Source: Inia geoffrensis (taxonomy: Eukaryota > Chordata > Mammalia > Artiodactyla > Iniidae). From it: 64,000 nucleotides of DNA. Position 1 is the first letter of the stretch. Each line of letters starts with the position of its first letter. Location: contig CM070913.1 of the NCBI GenBank assembly GCA_036417435.1, positions 18,010,680 through 18,074,679 on the forward strand, read 5' to 3'. Below, piece by piece: positions 11,963 through 22,510 of this stretch. A model generated the notes under the pieces. That model searched no databases, was not told the DNA's origin, and saw only the letters and a list, made by a program, of their open reading frames with translations. The translations under genes and the position numbers were made by a program.

Positions 11963-12320
11963 TGTTATGGAGTAAATGTTTGTACCCCCTCAAGATGCAT
12001 ACGTTAAAGCCCTAATTCCCAATATGATAGTATTTGGGGTGGGCGGGGTGTTTCGGAAGGTAATTAGGTTTAGAAGAAGTCATTAGGATGGTACCTCCAC
12101 AATAGGATTAGTGCCATGATAAGAGTAAGAGACCAGAGCTCTCTGCATCCTGTGAGGTTACAGTAAGGAAATGGCAGTCTGCAAACCAAGAAGAGGTCCC
12201 AAATTTTCTGGCACCCTGATCTTGGGCTTCCAGCCTCCAGAACTGTGAGATATATATGTTTGTTGTTTACTTCACCCAGTGTATGGTATTCTATTGTAGC
12301 AGCTTGAATTGACTAAGACA
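11963..12320 (+). mobile_element. solo LTR, ERVL-MaLR (MLT1-like)
   Basis: Begins TG (tgttatggagtaaatgtttg) and ends CA (gactaagaca), with family words 'gcatacgttaaagccctaat', 'ggtaattaggtttagaagaa', 'cttgggcttccagcctccag' and 'aactgtgagata'. About 358 bp, a usual LTR length. No internal retroviral sequence flanks it. A clean 5-bp target duplication is not visible, probably because of age. Confidence 0.75.
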
Positions 12321-13039
12321 CCCACATAATGGGTGCAGATTCTTAGTTGCTTGCATTTGTTGTCACATGCAAGATTATGTATCACTGGATACAAGCATGC
12401 TTCAATTTGGTTTTACCAAATTTGTTTACAAAGAGCTTATTCCAGTATGCTCTGTCTCCAGCATTTATGTGATCCTGTAGCACTTTCACCATGATATCCC
12501 TGACATTATTTTTTTAAAGGTAATTAGATTATGATAACTTAATAATTATGAAGTGTCTTAATACTTCCTAACTAAAATACATATGTGTATTATATGTAGA
12601 TGACTTCAATTTGAAATGTAGATTAATTTTTTAAAAAGGACATTTTTAACTAAAAACTACTAGTAATTGATATCCAAGAATACAGATGCAGCATTTAAAA
12701 TTGAAAAACTAAAAACATAGGTTTTAATGACATCCTTCACTAATTAGGTCACTCCTCTTCATTTTTCACCATTAATGTATACTACTGGGTCTTAGACAGG
12801 AAGCACTTCAACTGTGCAACACAAATGAATCCATAAATGGCTCCATAACTCCACGTGAAAGCTCCCAGGAAAGAGTATGGTCATCTCTAGCTGGCATTAG
12901 GATTGGATGGAAAATACAATGTTTGGGAAGAAGGGTAATCTATGGTTAACAAACTCTGGTGTCCTTAAAGTGGATGTTCATGGTAAATGAGGGTCTTTGG
13001 AATTTTTTTCACATGATAGTTTTGTTTTGCTTCAATGAG
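12321..13039. other. no recognised feature
   Basis: AT-rich; no exon-like frame and no repeat I can name. Confidence 0.4.
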
Positions 13040-13094
13040 ACAATGCTGTGATTAGAATGATATGCAAGTCGTAGTTTTGTAAGTTTCTGTGTAA

Positions 13095-13245
13095 TATCAG
13101 ATCACTTATTTCACTTCCTCAAACTTTGGTTTCCTCACCTACCTAAAGAAAGAAAAAAAAGAATGATAGTGCTGCACAAGGGTGTTATAATAGCATGTAA
13201 ATTATACGTGTTTCTGACCACAGTACCTGCTCAACATTAGTCCGT
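13095..13245 (+). repeat. MIR SINE, 3' half
   Basis: 'cacttcctcaaactttggtt', 'tcctcacctacc', 'gatagtgctgcacaagggtg', 'ttataatagcatgtaaatta' and 'accacagtacctgctcaaca' follow the MIR core and tail. Confidence 0.6.
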
Positions 13246-13753
13246 TCCTGCTATTCTTATATGCTGCCCAGAATCCCGCTGATTTCCACTCTCTGGCTTC
13301 TAGCAAATACCGCTAAGAATTTCAAACAAGCCAGATTAATTATTTTTGTTTTCTGTGTATACTAAGAGTCAGAAAACACAAATATTTCTAGAATAATCTT
13401 GGATATTTTTGCTTAAAATGGAAGTTAAACTTGATGATTGACCCTATCCTTGTTGGCTGACTGTAAAGAAAATGCACCCAAGCATAAGTTAGTCATGGGC
13501 AAAACTCACTATCTAGCCCTGAGAGCTTCTTGATGTCAAGAAGATTGGTCAAAAGGAGATATCCCAACAGGCATGGCCATCAGTTTAAAGATATGGTTAC
13601 CAGTTTAGTAAGTTCGTTTTCAGTTTATGCATTTTTTTTCAAATGTGACATGAAGATATTAAGTGAATGCCACTAGAAGACATAACAAAGTACTGTATAT
13701 CCGATTTTTCAAAAGTAACTAAAAAGCTATGGCTATTGTTAAATCTGTTTTTA

Positions 13754-13795
13754 ATTATATGACATGTTATATGACATGAATTATATGACATGTTA
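13754..13795 (+). repeat. three-copy short repeat (TTATATGACATG)
   Basis: The 12-mer ttatatgacatg occurs three times within 42 bases, with spacings of about 12 and 15 bases, just upstream of a CHR SINE. Confidence 0.8.
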
Positions 13796-13856
13796 ATAGC
13801 AAATGATTATACCATCTATCTTTTAAAAAGCCAAATAAGTTTAAAAACACAAAATC

Positions 13857-14063
13857 TTTTTTTTTTTTTTTGCGGTACGCAGGCCTCTAACTGTTGTGGC
13901 CTCTCCCGTTGCGGAGCACAGGCTCCGGACGCGCAGGCTCAGCGGCCATGGCTCATGGGCCCAGTCGCTCCGCGGCATGTGGGATCCTCCCGGACCGGGG
14001 CACGAACCCGTGTCCCCTGCATCGGCAGGCGGACTCTCAACCACTGCGCCACCAGCGAAGCCC
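13857..14063 (-). mobile_element. CHR SINE (GC-rich type)
   Basis: Minus-strand head 'gggcttcgctggtggcgcag' and the full GC-rich body with poly-A. A perfect 17-bp target duplication (taaaaacacaaaatctt) lies at 13842-13858 and 14064-14080, which makes this one of the clearer, younger insertions in the window. Confidence 0.95.
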
Positions 14064-14080
14064 TAAAAACACAAAATCTT

Positions 14081-15529
14081 AAAAAACAAAAAAAAATTTG
14101 CCATTCGGTTCCATGGTGAAAGCAATTCCCAGTTTCACATGAATATTTTCTCTCATATGTGTACTTTCACCCATCTCTAGTCACTGTTATAAGTCACTAG
14201 CTCCACTGGATTTAAATATGGGGAATATCAGTGTTTTCAATGGATTATGATACATATTTCCATTTGTCACATTTCTGCTTTGCAGCAGAGTGGGGCAAAC
14301 TGTTTACATTCATAGATTGCAATCTTTGACATTCTAATTGAAAAATGATATGTTTTTTCTATAAAACAGCATAATTTAGATGTGTAGAATTCAGTATACT
14401 GACACTACTGTTAAAATGGCATGTGTTTTAATGAATTTAAATTCAATAGAATTATGCAACATGATAGCTACATAATGTTTTTTCACCATCTGCTATTCTA
14501 TTCAATTATACTCTTTATAAATGTGTAATGGAATAAGGAAATTCACAAAACATTTATAAAATCATTTTTGTGTCAAATTAAATTTAGAAGCTATAATTTT
14601 CATATATTTTATGATCTGAGATTAAATAAAATAATCTGTGACATGATAAAGCCAAAATATTTTGAGATGCCATGGGTGTTAATGTTTATGTGCACTTAGA
14701 ATGTTTAAATTAACATGAGTGACACTGTATTGTCATGTCCCTAAACAAAGGTACAAATATATTGTTTGACTCTTTCACTGTCTAACACTGTAAAATATTC
14801 CCCAATGCTTAATTTCTTTTAATATTATAAAAATTGGTAAAGACTCATTTTAGGGGAAAAGAAGTGACAATAACTGTTTAAGTGACTAAACGACCTTAGG
14901 AAAGTAAACATAATCCAAAGAAATTGGGTAATTTGATATTTTTCAATATATATCCTATTTTTCTAAAGGTCATTATGTAACAACTGAGGCTTTTGAAGCA
15001 TAGGAGAGGGTCTTTCACGTCATTCACACGTCATTTCACATGCTCTTCATGTGATACTGGGACCTGTATCTTTCGAGTCAAATGGCAGGATATTAAACTT
15101 AGCTGGGATCTTTAGGGGACAAATGATGTAATTATTCCCTATTAAAAATAGGGTAACTGAATTAACCATAAAAGAAAGAAAACAGAAAAAAAATGCTCAC
15201 TTTAAAATATCGTTCTCTTGATATTCCGTTCAGGAATGCAAATGGACAACACAAAGACCGAATGTATTAGATTCACAGCCAAATATATGTCCATATTAAT
15301 TGAAGACTCATTTTAAAAAATTTTATACCATATGCCAATTGGAAAACAGAATTTGGAGTTTCACCTAGCATCTTAGGAATCTGTCAGTACCTATCAAGGA
15401 AACGCATGATATCTGAAGAGTGGCTTTTATTGATATTGTGTTTGAGAATACTTCGTAAATGTAGGTAGGCTACATTCACTAAAGAACTCTGGAATAGTGA
15501 TACTTGGCTTTCAGTCCTATTTGCAAATG
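14081..15529. other. no recognised feature
   Basis: Very AT-rich; no open frame worth reporting and no named repeat. Confidence 0.45.
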
Positions 15530-15671
15530 ACTGTGAAGCAAAAACTGATACAACTCAAAGGAGAAATAGATTAATATACAATAATAATTGAAGATTTCAA
15601 CACCCGTCTCTCAGAAATTGACAGAATAAATAGCCATAAAATCAGTAAGAATATAGAAAACCTAAAAACAT
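15530..15671 (+). repeat. L1 ORF2 endonuclease-region fragment
   Basis: 'caactcaaaggagaaataga' and 'acaataataattgaagattt' followed by 'caacacccgtctctcagaaa' parallel the L1 ORF2 endonuclease stretch of the element at 46.8-53.9 kb around 50100-50170 (IIIEDFNT here, IIVGDFNT there). It is a short, non-functional piece abutting the LTR downstream. Confidence 0.65.
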
Positions 15672-16042
15672 GATCCATCAAAAATTCATATGTTGAAGTT
15701 CTAACCCCTTGTACCTCAGAATATTACCAAATTTGAAGATAGGGTCTTTAGAGCTCCGCATTCAGGGTCTTTCTTAAGTTCAAATGAAGTAATCAGGGTA
15801 GGACAGGGTAGGACCTAGTCCAATATGACTGATGTCCTTATAAGGAGAGGAGATTTGGATATAGACATGTACAGAGGAAAGACGATTGGAAGACACAGAG
15901 AGGAGATGGCCATCTTTAAGCCAGGAAGAGAGGCTTGGACCAGATCCTTCCTTCGGAGCCCTCAGAAGGAACCAACCCTGCTGACACCTTGATCTCGAAC
16001 TTCTAGCCTCCAGAACTGTGAGAAAATAAATTTTTATTGTTT

Positions 16043-16384
16043 TATTATTTTTTCTTGGCCACGCTGCACGGTTTGTGGGATCTTAGTTCCCCAACCAGGG
16101 ACTGAACCTGGACCATGGCAATGAAAGCACTGAGTCCTAACCACTGGACCACCAGGAAATCCCCTACATTTTTTTTTTTTTTTTTGCAGTACACGGGCCT
16201 CTCACTGTTGTGGCCTCTCCCGTTGTGGAGCACAGCCTCCGGACATGCAGGCTCAGCAGCCATGGCTCACGGGTCCAGCCGCTCTGTGGCATGTGGGATC
16301 TTCCCGGACCGGGGCACGAACCCGTGTCCCCTGCATCGGCAGGCGGACTCCCAACCACTGTGCTACCAGGGAAGCCCCATCCCC
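16043..16384 (-). mobile_element. short CHR-related SINE, split by a second SINE
   Basis: The minus strand reads 'ggggatttcctggtggtcca', 'gtggttaggactcagtgctt', 'ccaggttcagtccctggttg', then 'gaactaagatcccacaaacc' and an A/T tail: a tRNA-derived SINE lacking the GC-rich CHR body. The 16-bp target duplication taaatttttattgttt is perfect at 16027-16042 and 16385-16400. The CHR SINE at 16169-16378 lies at its 5' end, so this copy is older than that one and younger than the LTR. Confidence 0.88.
16169..16378 (-). mobile_element. CHR SINE (GC-rich type), top layer of a nest
   Basis: Minus-strand 'gggcttccctggtagcacag' head, GC-rich body, poly-A (T17 on plus). Its target duplication is atcccctacatttt (16158-16171) and atcccctaaatttt (16379-16392), one mismatch. 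That duplication includes the first bases of the older SINE below, which fixes the order of insertion. Confidence 0.93.
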
Positions 16385-16539
16385 TAAATTTTTATTGTTT
16401 AAGCCATCCAGTCCATGGTACTTTGTTATAGAAGCCCTAGAATACTTATACTGTGCCAAAACTATTAAGTGCTCCTACTGTGTCTGTTCTCAATCATGCA
16501 GTTAACAGGCTGTCACGTAGTTGCTTATGCAAATTGTCC

Positions 16540-16685
16540 TTATCTTCTGTTAGGCTATAAGTCCCATTAAGACAGGGAACACATTTTTTTTGTTCATAGT
16601 TGTATCCTCAGGCTCTAACTCAGCACCTGTTATAAATAGTTTTTTTTTTAATGTACTCATGGAATAAGTGGCATAGTTACATAAT
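16540..16685 (+). repeat. L2 3'-end fragment
   Basis: 'taggctataagtcccattaa', 'gacagggaacaca', 'ttgttcatagttgtatcctc', 'aactcagcacctgttataaa' and 'actcatggaataagtgg' follow the sense L2 3' end. Confidence 0.55.
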
Positions 16686-16789
16686 ATTTAGTAATCTACA
16701 AGGCAAATCTGAATAGTGCCAAATAATCAGGAAAAAAAAAGCTGTAGAGAATGTATTGATATAAGCAAATACTCCCTTAAGAATAATTT

Positions 16790-16932
16790 GAATGCCTTAT
16801 ATGCACCAGGAAATTTATAAACATTAGGTCATTTAATTCCCATTTTGTTCATTAGAAAAATGAGACCAATAGAAGCTTAATAAATTATTCAAGAACATAC
16901 AATATATCACAGAATTGAGTTTGAATTCATCT
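16790..16932 (-). repeat. MIR SINE
   Basis: Reverse-strand MIR words: 'gcaccaggaaatttataaac', 'ttaggtcatttaattcccat', 'cattagaaaaatgagaccaa', 'attcaagaacatacaa' and 'attgagtttgaattcatct'. Confidence 0.65.
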
Positions 16933-16935
16933 AAA

Positions 16936-17152
16936 GGAGGAGTCAGCAAACTTTTTCTACAAATGTCCAGGCTGTAATTACTTTAGTATTTCCTGTTCAT
17001 ACAGTCTCTGTTGCAGCTACGCAACTCTGGCCTCAGAGTGTAAAAGCAGCAACAGACAATGAGTAAAGAGATGGGTGTGGATGTGTTCCAATAAAACTTT
17101 ATTTACAAAAACAGTTTGTGGACTGGATGTGGTAGTGGTCTGTCCAACCCTG
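16936..17152 (+). repeat. ancient hAT-like MITE
   Basis: Recognisable mammalian element: 'ggagtcagcaaactttttct', 'atacagtctctgttgcagct', 'gtgtgttccaataaaacttt' (here tggatgtgttccaataaaac), 'atttacaaaaacag' and a terminal 'ctgtccaaccctg'. I do not assign the subfamily. There is no coding sequence. Confidence 0.65.
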
Positions 17153-17614
17153 ATTGAAAGTGTTGTCTCTTAAAACTATTAGAACAGACATCTTGGCAAA
17201 ACAATTTAAAATTAACCTGCAATCTTCATTCCCCTTTTTAAAGCCTGTATAAGAATTCCAATTAAGAACTATCTGTGTATTTTCAACACATGATGATGTA
17301 TCCCTCACTGTGATGGTTTAATTAGTATACAGTCCATGCCTAGTTAGTTAAATGTAAATGAAGTGCTTACTTCATGATAATATAAAATGCTTTGTTGTAT
17401 CATGAGCAGTTATTAAAAGCCTCATTGACATGATTGCTTATTTTGTTCTAAAATTTATTGTCAAGATGCAGTTTGGCAGGTTTTATCATTTCTAAATACC
17501 AAACAATTCTATGGCATGGAATAAAAATGTCAGCTAGAATATTTTCTTTGGAGCTTATAAAAATGAGTACAGTAGTATTAATACAATAGATTATGTATCT
17601 ATTCAACAATATAT
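17153..17614. other. no recognised feature
   Basis: AT-rich; small frames only. Confidence 0.4.
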
Positions 17615-17848
17615 AGTTGATTCTTGAACAAGAGGGTTTGAACTTCATGGGCCCACTTATATACAGATTGTTTTCAATAGTAAATACTATGGAACTACAC
17701 AATCTGAGGTTGGTTGAATCCAAGGGTAACGAGAAACTGCAGATACAGAGGAATGGATTACAAGGAGGACCAATGATTATTTACAAGCAGATTTTCTACT
17801 GCAAGGAGGGTTGGCAGCCGTAACCCCTATGCTGTTCAAGGGTCAAGT
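17615..17848 (+). repeat. Tigger-type (Tc1/mariner) MITE
   Basis: The terminal inverted repeat is visible: ttgattcttgaacaa at 17617-17631 and ctgttcaagggtcaa at 17832-17846 pair at 13 of 15 positions. The interior carries 'gtttgaacttcatgggccca', 'tttcaatagtaaatactatg' and 'ggttggttgaatccaagggt', typical of a Tigger MITE. It has no transposase. Confidence 0.8.
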
Positions 17849-17980
17849 GCATGTGATATACTAGAAACCCAGACAACTGCTACATGATCCCAGCCCTCTG
17901 GTTGCTTAATATTTTTAGTAGGTTAGTAGGGTTAAGGGCACACTCTTAATATTTCTATTATATCATTTTCACCTTGCATG

Positions 17981-17983
<3 letters not shown>

Positions 17984-18012
<29 letters not shown>
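17984..18012. repeat. poly-T tract (29 bases)
   Basis: An uninterrupted T29 follows 'gcatggta'. It could be the poly-A of a minus-strand retroelement, but the sequence to its right is not a recognised element. Confidence 0.85.
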
Positions 18013-18848
18013 GTCTAAAGCTCATGATGGAAAAAGTGATGGTCTTTGTATGGGCAAGAGGATTCTGGAATCTTCCATTTTTTTCATTGAATAATTTTGG
18101 CAAACACACATAGATGGGCTTTATTAGACACGATTTCTATTATAAAATCACCCCATCTAAATAAATGCTTTCAACCTGTCTAGTACTTAAGAGTAATGTG
18201 GGATTTATTTTTAGTTTTAGAGGAGGATTCCTTGTGGCCATGCATGGATATTGTGATTTAGTAGGTTTGAGATGAGGCCAGGGATCTGCAAGGATCCAAG
18301 TCTGCACTTTGAATTCAAACAAGTTACTTGAGGATCACAGTTTAGGAAAAATCATCTAACTTCTTAGATCAGTTTTCAGGTAACTGGCTTTACACATGAT
18401 GTAAAACACAACAGAAGTAAGATATAACAACATCATACAATAGTTTCCTAGAGCCCTGGAGGAACTTCTATGGTTTACAGCACAGAAGATATATTGGGAG
18501 GCTCTAAGTGGAGTTCATCCATGTTGACCTCTTAAAGTCTGGGTCATCTCCCATTTCTAACCTTTCTGTTTCCTAGCTATGTACTCTCTTAAGCATGTTA
18601 GAAATAAGTGGGCGGTTTCTTAACATGACAAACAATATAAACCAAAAGCCCACATCATGCTTAATAAGAAGGCTAGATATACTCCCATCAAAATCAGGAA
18701 GAAGACAAGGGCTTCATTTTCACCCTAACACCACTGTTCTGTTTTGTTTTGTTTTGTTTGTTTGTTTTAACATTGCTCTGTGTATACTAGCCAATGGAAT
18801 AGCTGAAGATCATATAATTGTTGGCTTGCAACCTCCTCAGGGGTTTCC
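18013..18848. other. no recognised feature; small (GTTTT)n patch
   Basis: A (GTTTT)n-like patch lies at about 18738-18768. The rest is unassigned AT-rich sequence. Confidence 0.4.
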
Positions 18849-19423
18849 TGTTTGTAATCTGAAGCCAGCCAATACCCACCCCCTCAACCCACTTGGAGGG
18901 CAGGGAGAGACTGAAGAAAGAGGCAGACAACTCCAGACTGGCAGGCAGCAGGTTTAATGAGCGCAGGAACCTACATACAGGGTTTGTCTTGGGTGGCCAC
19001 AAGATGAGTAGATCTCCACACCCATCTGCTAGAATCTTAAAAGTTTATATAATCCTTAATTGGGCTCAGTCACATAAATCGTCCAGATGGTCTCAACATA
19101 TTAGTATCTCAAGGATGTGTCCTTGGGCAGCTTCTAGCATGGGGAAAGCAAGGGGGTGCATATTCCAAGCACATAGAAGGGGGTGAGGCACCTCTGATTG
19201 CCAGGATCCGGCCCACAGGTCAACTAGCAGTCTTGTCTTCTCTATGATCTCTCCTAACAATAATATGTTTATAATTCTGGAAACCCAGTAGAGGTCCTTA
19301 TTTGTGTGGAGAGTGAATTTAGTCAGCAGGACAAACATGGGACTGGGAATTGTAACCCTGAGGGCTAAGGTTCAGGATGTAACTCTAGGCCAGTCAAGAT
19401 GAGGTAGGGTTCAGCAGTCTACA
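18849..19423 (-). mobile_element. probable solo LTR of an endogenous retrovirus
   Basis: Read on the minus strand it begins TGTAGACTGCTG (plus 19423) and ends near ACAAACA (plus 18849). It has a TATA-like attatataaact at 19043-19054 and an ATTAAA polyadenylation signal at 18953-18958, about 90 bases further on. Start, TATA, poly-A signal and end are in LTR order with about 575 bp overall. No gag/pol/env flanks it. Ends and family are inferred, and no matching 5-bp target duplication is evident. Confidence 0.5.
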
Positions 19424-20943
19424 GCCTGTGGAAAAATTTAGTAATAGAAGGCAAAGACACACTTCTTAAATCCCAAGGAAACTGATCCCAGGTTATTCCA
19501 ACTTGAGGAATAAATGCCAGTAGGACAGTAGGAACTAAGTGGACTGGAAATATTTCTCAGCAGCCATGATGGGTACTGGGTTTTCTTTTGGGGTGATGAA
19601 AATGCTTTGGAAATAGAGATGCCACTGAATTGTTCATGTTAAAATGGTTAACTTTATGTTATGTAAATTTCATCTAAAAAAATTCAACTTCTCAGACAAA
19701 TAATATAACTTGAATTATAATTTTAATTATGGCATTTAGGAGAAAATTTAAATAATCCCAATATCACGGAGTTATGTGGAAAAAATATTCTTTCAGAAAC
19801 TGAAACTAGATCTACTATTCTCTCATTCATGGGGCTAAACCGCCCTCAGTACCGTAGAGACATGTAGGTGCCAGGATGTTTTTAGCATCAAAATGCAAAT
19901 ATTGAAAAAGGGCAATTACCTATGTACTCTGACGTCAGAAATACCAGTTTTTCTGTTTTTTTTTAATCAAACCATTTCTCTCAGATAAAACAGGTAAAAG
20001 TTGCTGGTTGCTTCACCCATCAAAAGCTTTCAGGAATCAAAAATAAAAGAATGTATAATGCAGGTATCCACGACCAAATGTTGTACATTCACATCAAAGT
20101 GAAATATCAGACACAAATACTTATTTTCCTAAAAATAAGACAAACAAATACTAGAGGAAAAAAATCATGTCTGCAATCATGTTGGGAGAAAGGCACAAAC
20201 TTGCGTAACAAAATAATCAAAAGGAAGTTGGGATTTTTGTGGATATACTTAGTACTTGATGGCCTAAAGTTAAGTCTGTAAAACACTTGTAAGGAAGGGC
20301 TATGCAAAGGGAGGCATTGACAGACTAAACAAGGTAACGTGTTAACAGAAGTAAAATAAGAGCCACGTTCTTGGATGGTCACACATGCATTCAGATGTTC
20401 ATCCAAATGAAAAATTAGTAAAGGAAGGCATGTCCAGGAGTCTTCTGAGAACATTCATGTTGGTGATTTATATAATTAATTATCTAATGTGAGATTGGAT
20501 CCACTTTTGCATACCTAGTATGGATTTCCTGTTTGCCCTGATATTAGTAAAAAATATTTATGAATCTCTGATTACATGAAGAATTCTTTGTTAAGAACCA
20601 ACAAGAAAAAAACTCAACAAAATTGTTTACTCTCAAAAAACATTTTCCATGTTTCCACTCAAATGTTTAGAAATAAGTGTTAGAAAATAATGGACTGGAC
20701 AGTTCAGTAAATTTTAGGAAATCAAATCATTGTAAACATTAAATAAATGTACAGTATTTTTCTTGAATAGATCTGTACTTTTTAAATGTTGAATAAAGAT
20801 AAAAACTGAATATGTTTTAAATTTATAGCAGTTTTAAAATATGCTGTAAATGAAATTTTTATTTAAAATCCAAAATGGCTTTTATGGAGATATTTTATTA
20901 AAGAGATTAATTTGGTTGTTTTACTTGTGCATTGAATGTTTTG
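19424..20943. other. no recognised feature
   Basis: AT-rich. A 115-codon minus frame (20107-20454) has no recognisable domain and sits over an opposite-strand frame, so I treat it as chance. Confidence 0.4.
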
Positions 20944-21047
20944 TAATTAGTAGTTACTATAATTATGCAATTACTCTCTGTAATTATATCATTTAATTAT
21001 ATAAGTATGCTTACAGGAATTAGTTGTATAATTAGAACATGTAATTA
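20944..21047. other. cluster of six TAATTA motifs
   Basis: TAATTA occurs at 20944, 20960, 20981, 20994, 21029 and 21042. TAATTA is the core recognised by many homeodomain proteins, but the local base composition is extremely AT-rich, so chance or low-complexity expansion is a real alternative. Confidence 0.3.
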
Positions 21048-21339
21048 CACAGTAAAATGGAAAACTGTATTTTAAAACACACTAATTTGGATATATTGGC
21101 CTATTTCAAATTACACTGTTCAACGTATTGGTTGTTTTATCCTGTACAGAATTTCTCAAAATTTAAAAAAAATTTTATTTTGAAAGAACCATAAGTTTTC
21201 AGAAAATCCAAATTCCCTTCATCTATATACCCCATTCAAACTTTGCCAATTGTCCAATTATGTCTATTTTTGCAGAATGATCCAATCCAGGATCAAGCAT
21301 TGCACTTAGTTGTCATGTCTCTTTTGACTCTTTCAATAT

Positions 21340-21365
21340 GTGTGTGTGTGTATGTATGTATGTGT
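21340..21365. repeat. short (TG)n/(TATG)n microsatellite
   Basis: gtgtgtgtgtatgtatgtatgtg-type repeat inside the LINE-like block. Confidence 0.7.
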
Positions 21366-22465
21366 CTGATTATCTGTCATCTTTCTGTTTTACTGTTCAT
21401 CCATTTAACCTTCTATTCAAAAACATGACTTCACACTGACACCACCAATTCCAATAAAAATCTCAAGGTTCATTCTAGCTTTTCTCATTTCCTTATTGAT
21501 AAATACCTTCTCTACTTGAGAATTTGGCTCTCACTATCCTCAATATATTTATTTATTTACTCACCTCTGGAACAGTCCCTCGGTCATGTCTGGGTCTCTG
21601 TAATCTTATTATTTTGAAGGTCGAATCACCCTCACTTCGTGTTTGTCTGACGTTTCCTCATGATTAGATTCAGGCTTTGTACTTTTGGCAGGAATATCCC
21701 AGATTCTATATTCTTCTTATGCCCCTTTGGAGCTTTAGGATTTCATTGTGTTCCTTTACTACTGATGTTAACTGTAAGTAGTTAAGTAAGGTGGTATCTG
21801 TCTGTTTCTTCATTGTAAAATTTTCTCTTTTTACATATGTAATTAAAAAGTATATGGAGATACTTTGGTACTACGTAAATATCTCACCCCGTATCCTAAT
21901 TTCACCTATTAGCTGGTCAAATTTCACCTAGAAGTTCGTTGGAGAGTGCTGCCTTAAAATTGTATCATTATGACGGATACCAAATGGTGATTTTTTTATA
22001 ATTATCTCATTCTTTCTATATTCATTAGTATTCAATTATAAGAAAGAGCTTTCTTTTATTCACTCATTCCATTATCTGTTTATATCAATATAATTTCATA
22101 GATTACTAAATATTGCTCAACTTGTATTGTGATAAAGTTTATCATCATTATTATTTAGTTTGATGCTCAAATTATGTCAGATCTTGGCAAGTGTGGGTCC
22201 ATTCAAGCCGAGTTCCTTGTTTTTTGTCAATATTCCATCAGCTTTTGAACATTTTCCTAGTTTCTGCCACAATAACATGTTTCAGGCTCATCTTGTACTT
22301 TGCCTATCTGCCCCTAGACTTAGTCATTTCTCTAAAGTAGGCTTGTTTCTTTTCTTTGGAGAATGAATGGAATTTAGAAACGGAGATGCTCTTGGTGCTA
22401 CGTGTGCTCATTTTTACTAGGGTGTTGCTCTTCTCAAATTTTCTCCATAAACAAAGCCAAGGAAA

Positions 22466-22505
22466 AATACACACACATGCACACACACATACACACACAC
22501 ACACA
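22466..22505. repeat. imperfect (CA)n microsatellite
   Basis: A run of CA dinucleotides with a few T and G interruptions, about 40 bases, at the right end of the LINE-like block. Confidence 0.85.
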
Positions 22506-22510
22506 AATAT

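Larger units (their letters stand above)
15672..16448 (+). mobile_element. ERVL-MaLR (MLT1-like) LTR, split by two SINEs
   Basis: LTR words in order: 'aaaattcatatgttgaagtt', 'taccaaatttgaagataggg', 'tccaatatgactgatgtcct', 'tataaggagaggagatttgg', 'tctagcctccagaactgtga', then after the two SINEs 'taagccatccagtccatggt' and 'actttgttatagaagcccta'. The LTR is continuous once 16043-16384 and one target-duplication copy are ignored. Its start is truncated or unclear. Confidence 0.75.
21160..22510 (+). repeat. ancient mammalian LINE-like (L1M-class) block
   Basis: Ordered family phrases: 'gccaattgtccaattatgtc', 'gatccaatccaggatcaagc', 'attgcacttagttgtcatgt', 'cctcatgattagattcaggc', 'gagatactttggtactacgt' and 'gttcaggctcatcttgtactt'-like text at about 22280. 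This long, well-known mammalian interspersed sequence has no intact frame. The class name is from memory; the pattern match itself is strong. A second copy is at 60040-61080. Confidence 0.6.

Noticed and set aside
20107..20454. 115-codon minus-strand frame
   Set aside because: No motif, no splice or promoter context, and overlaps another frame on the opposite strand.
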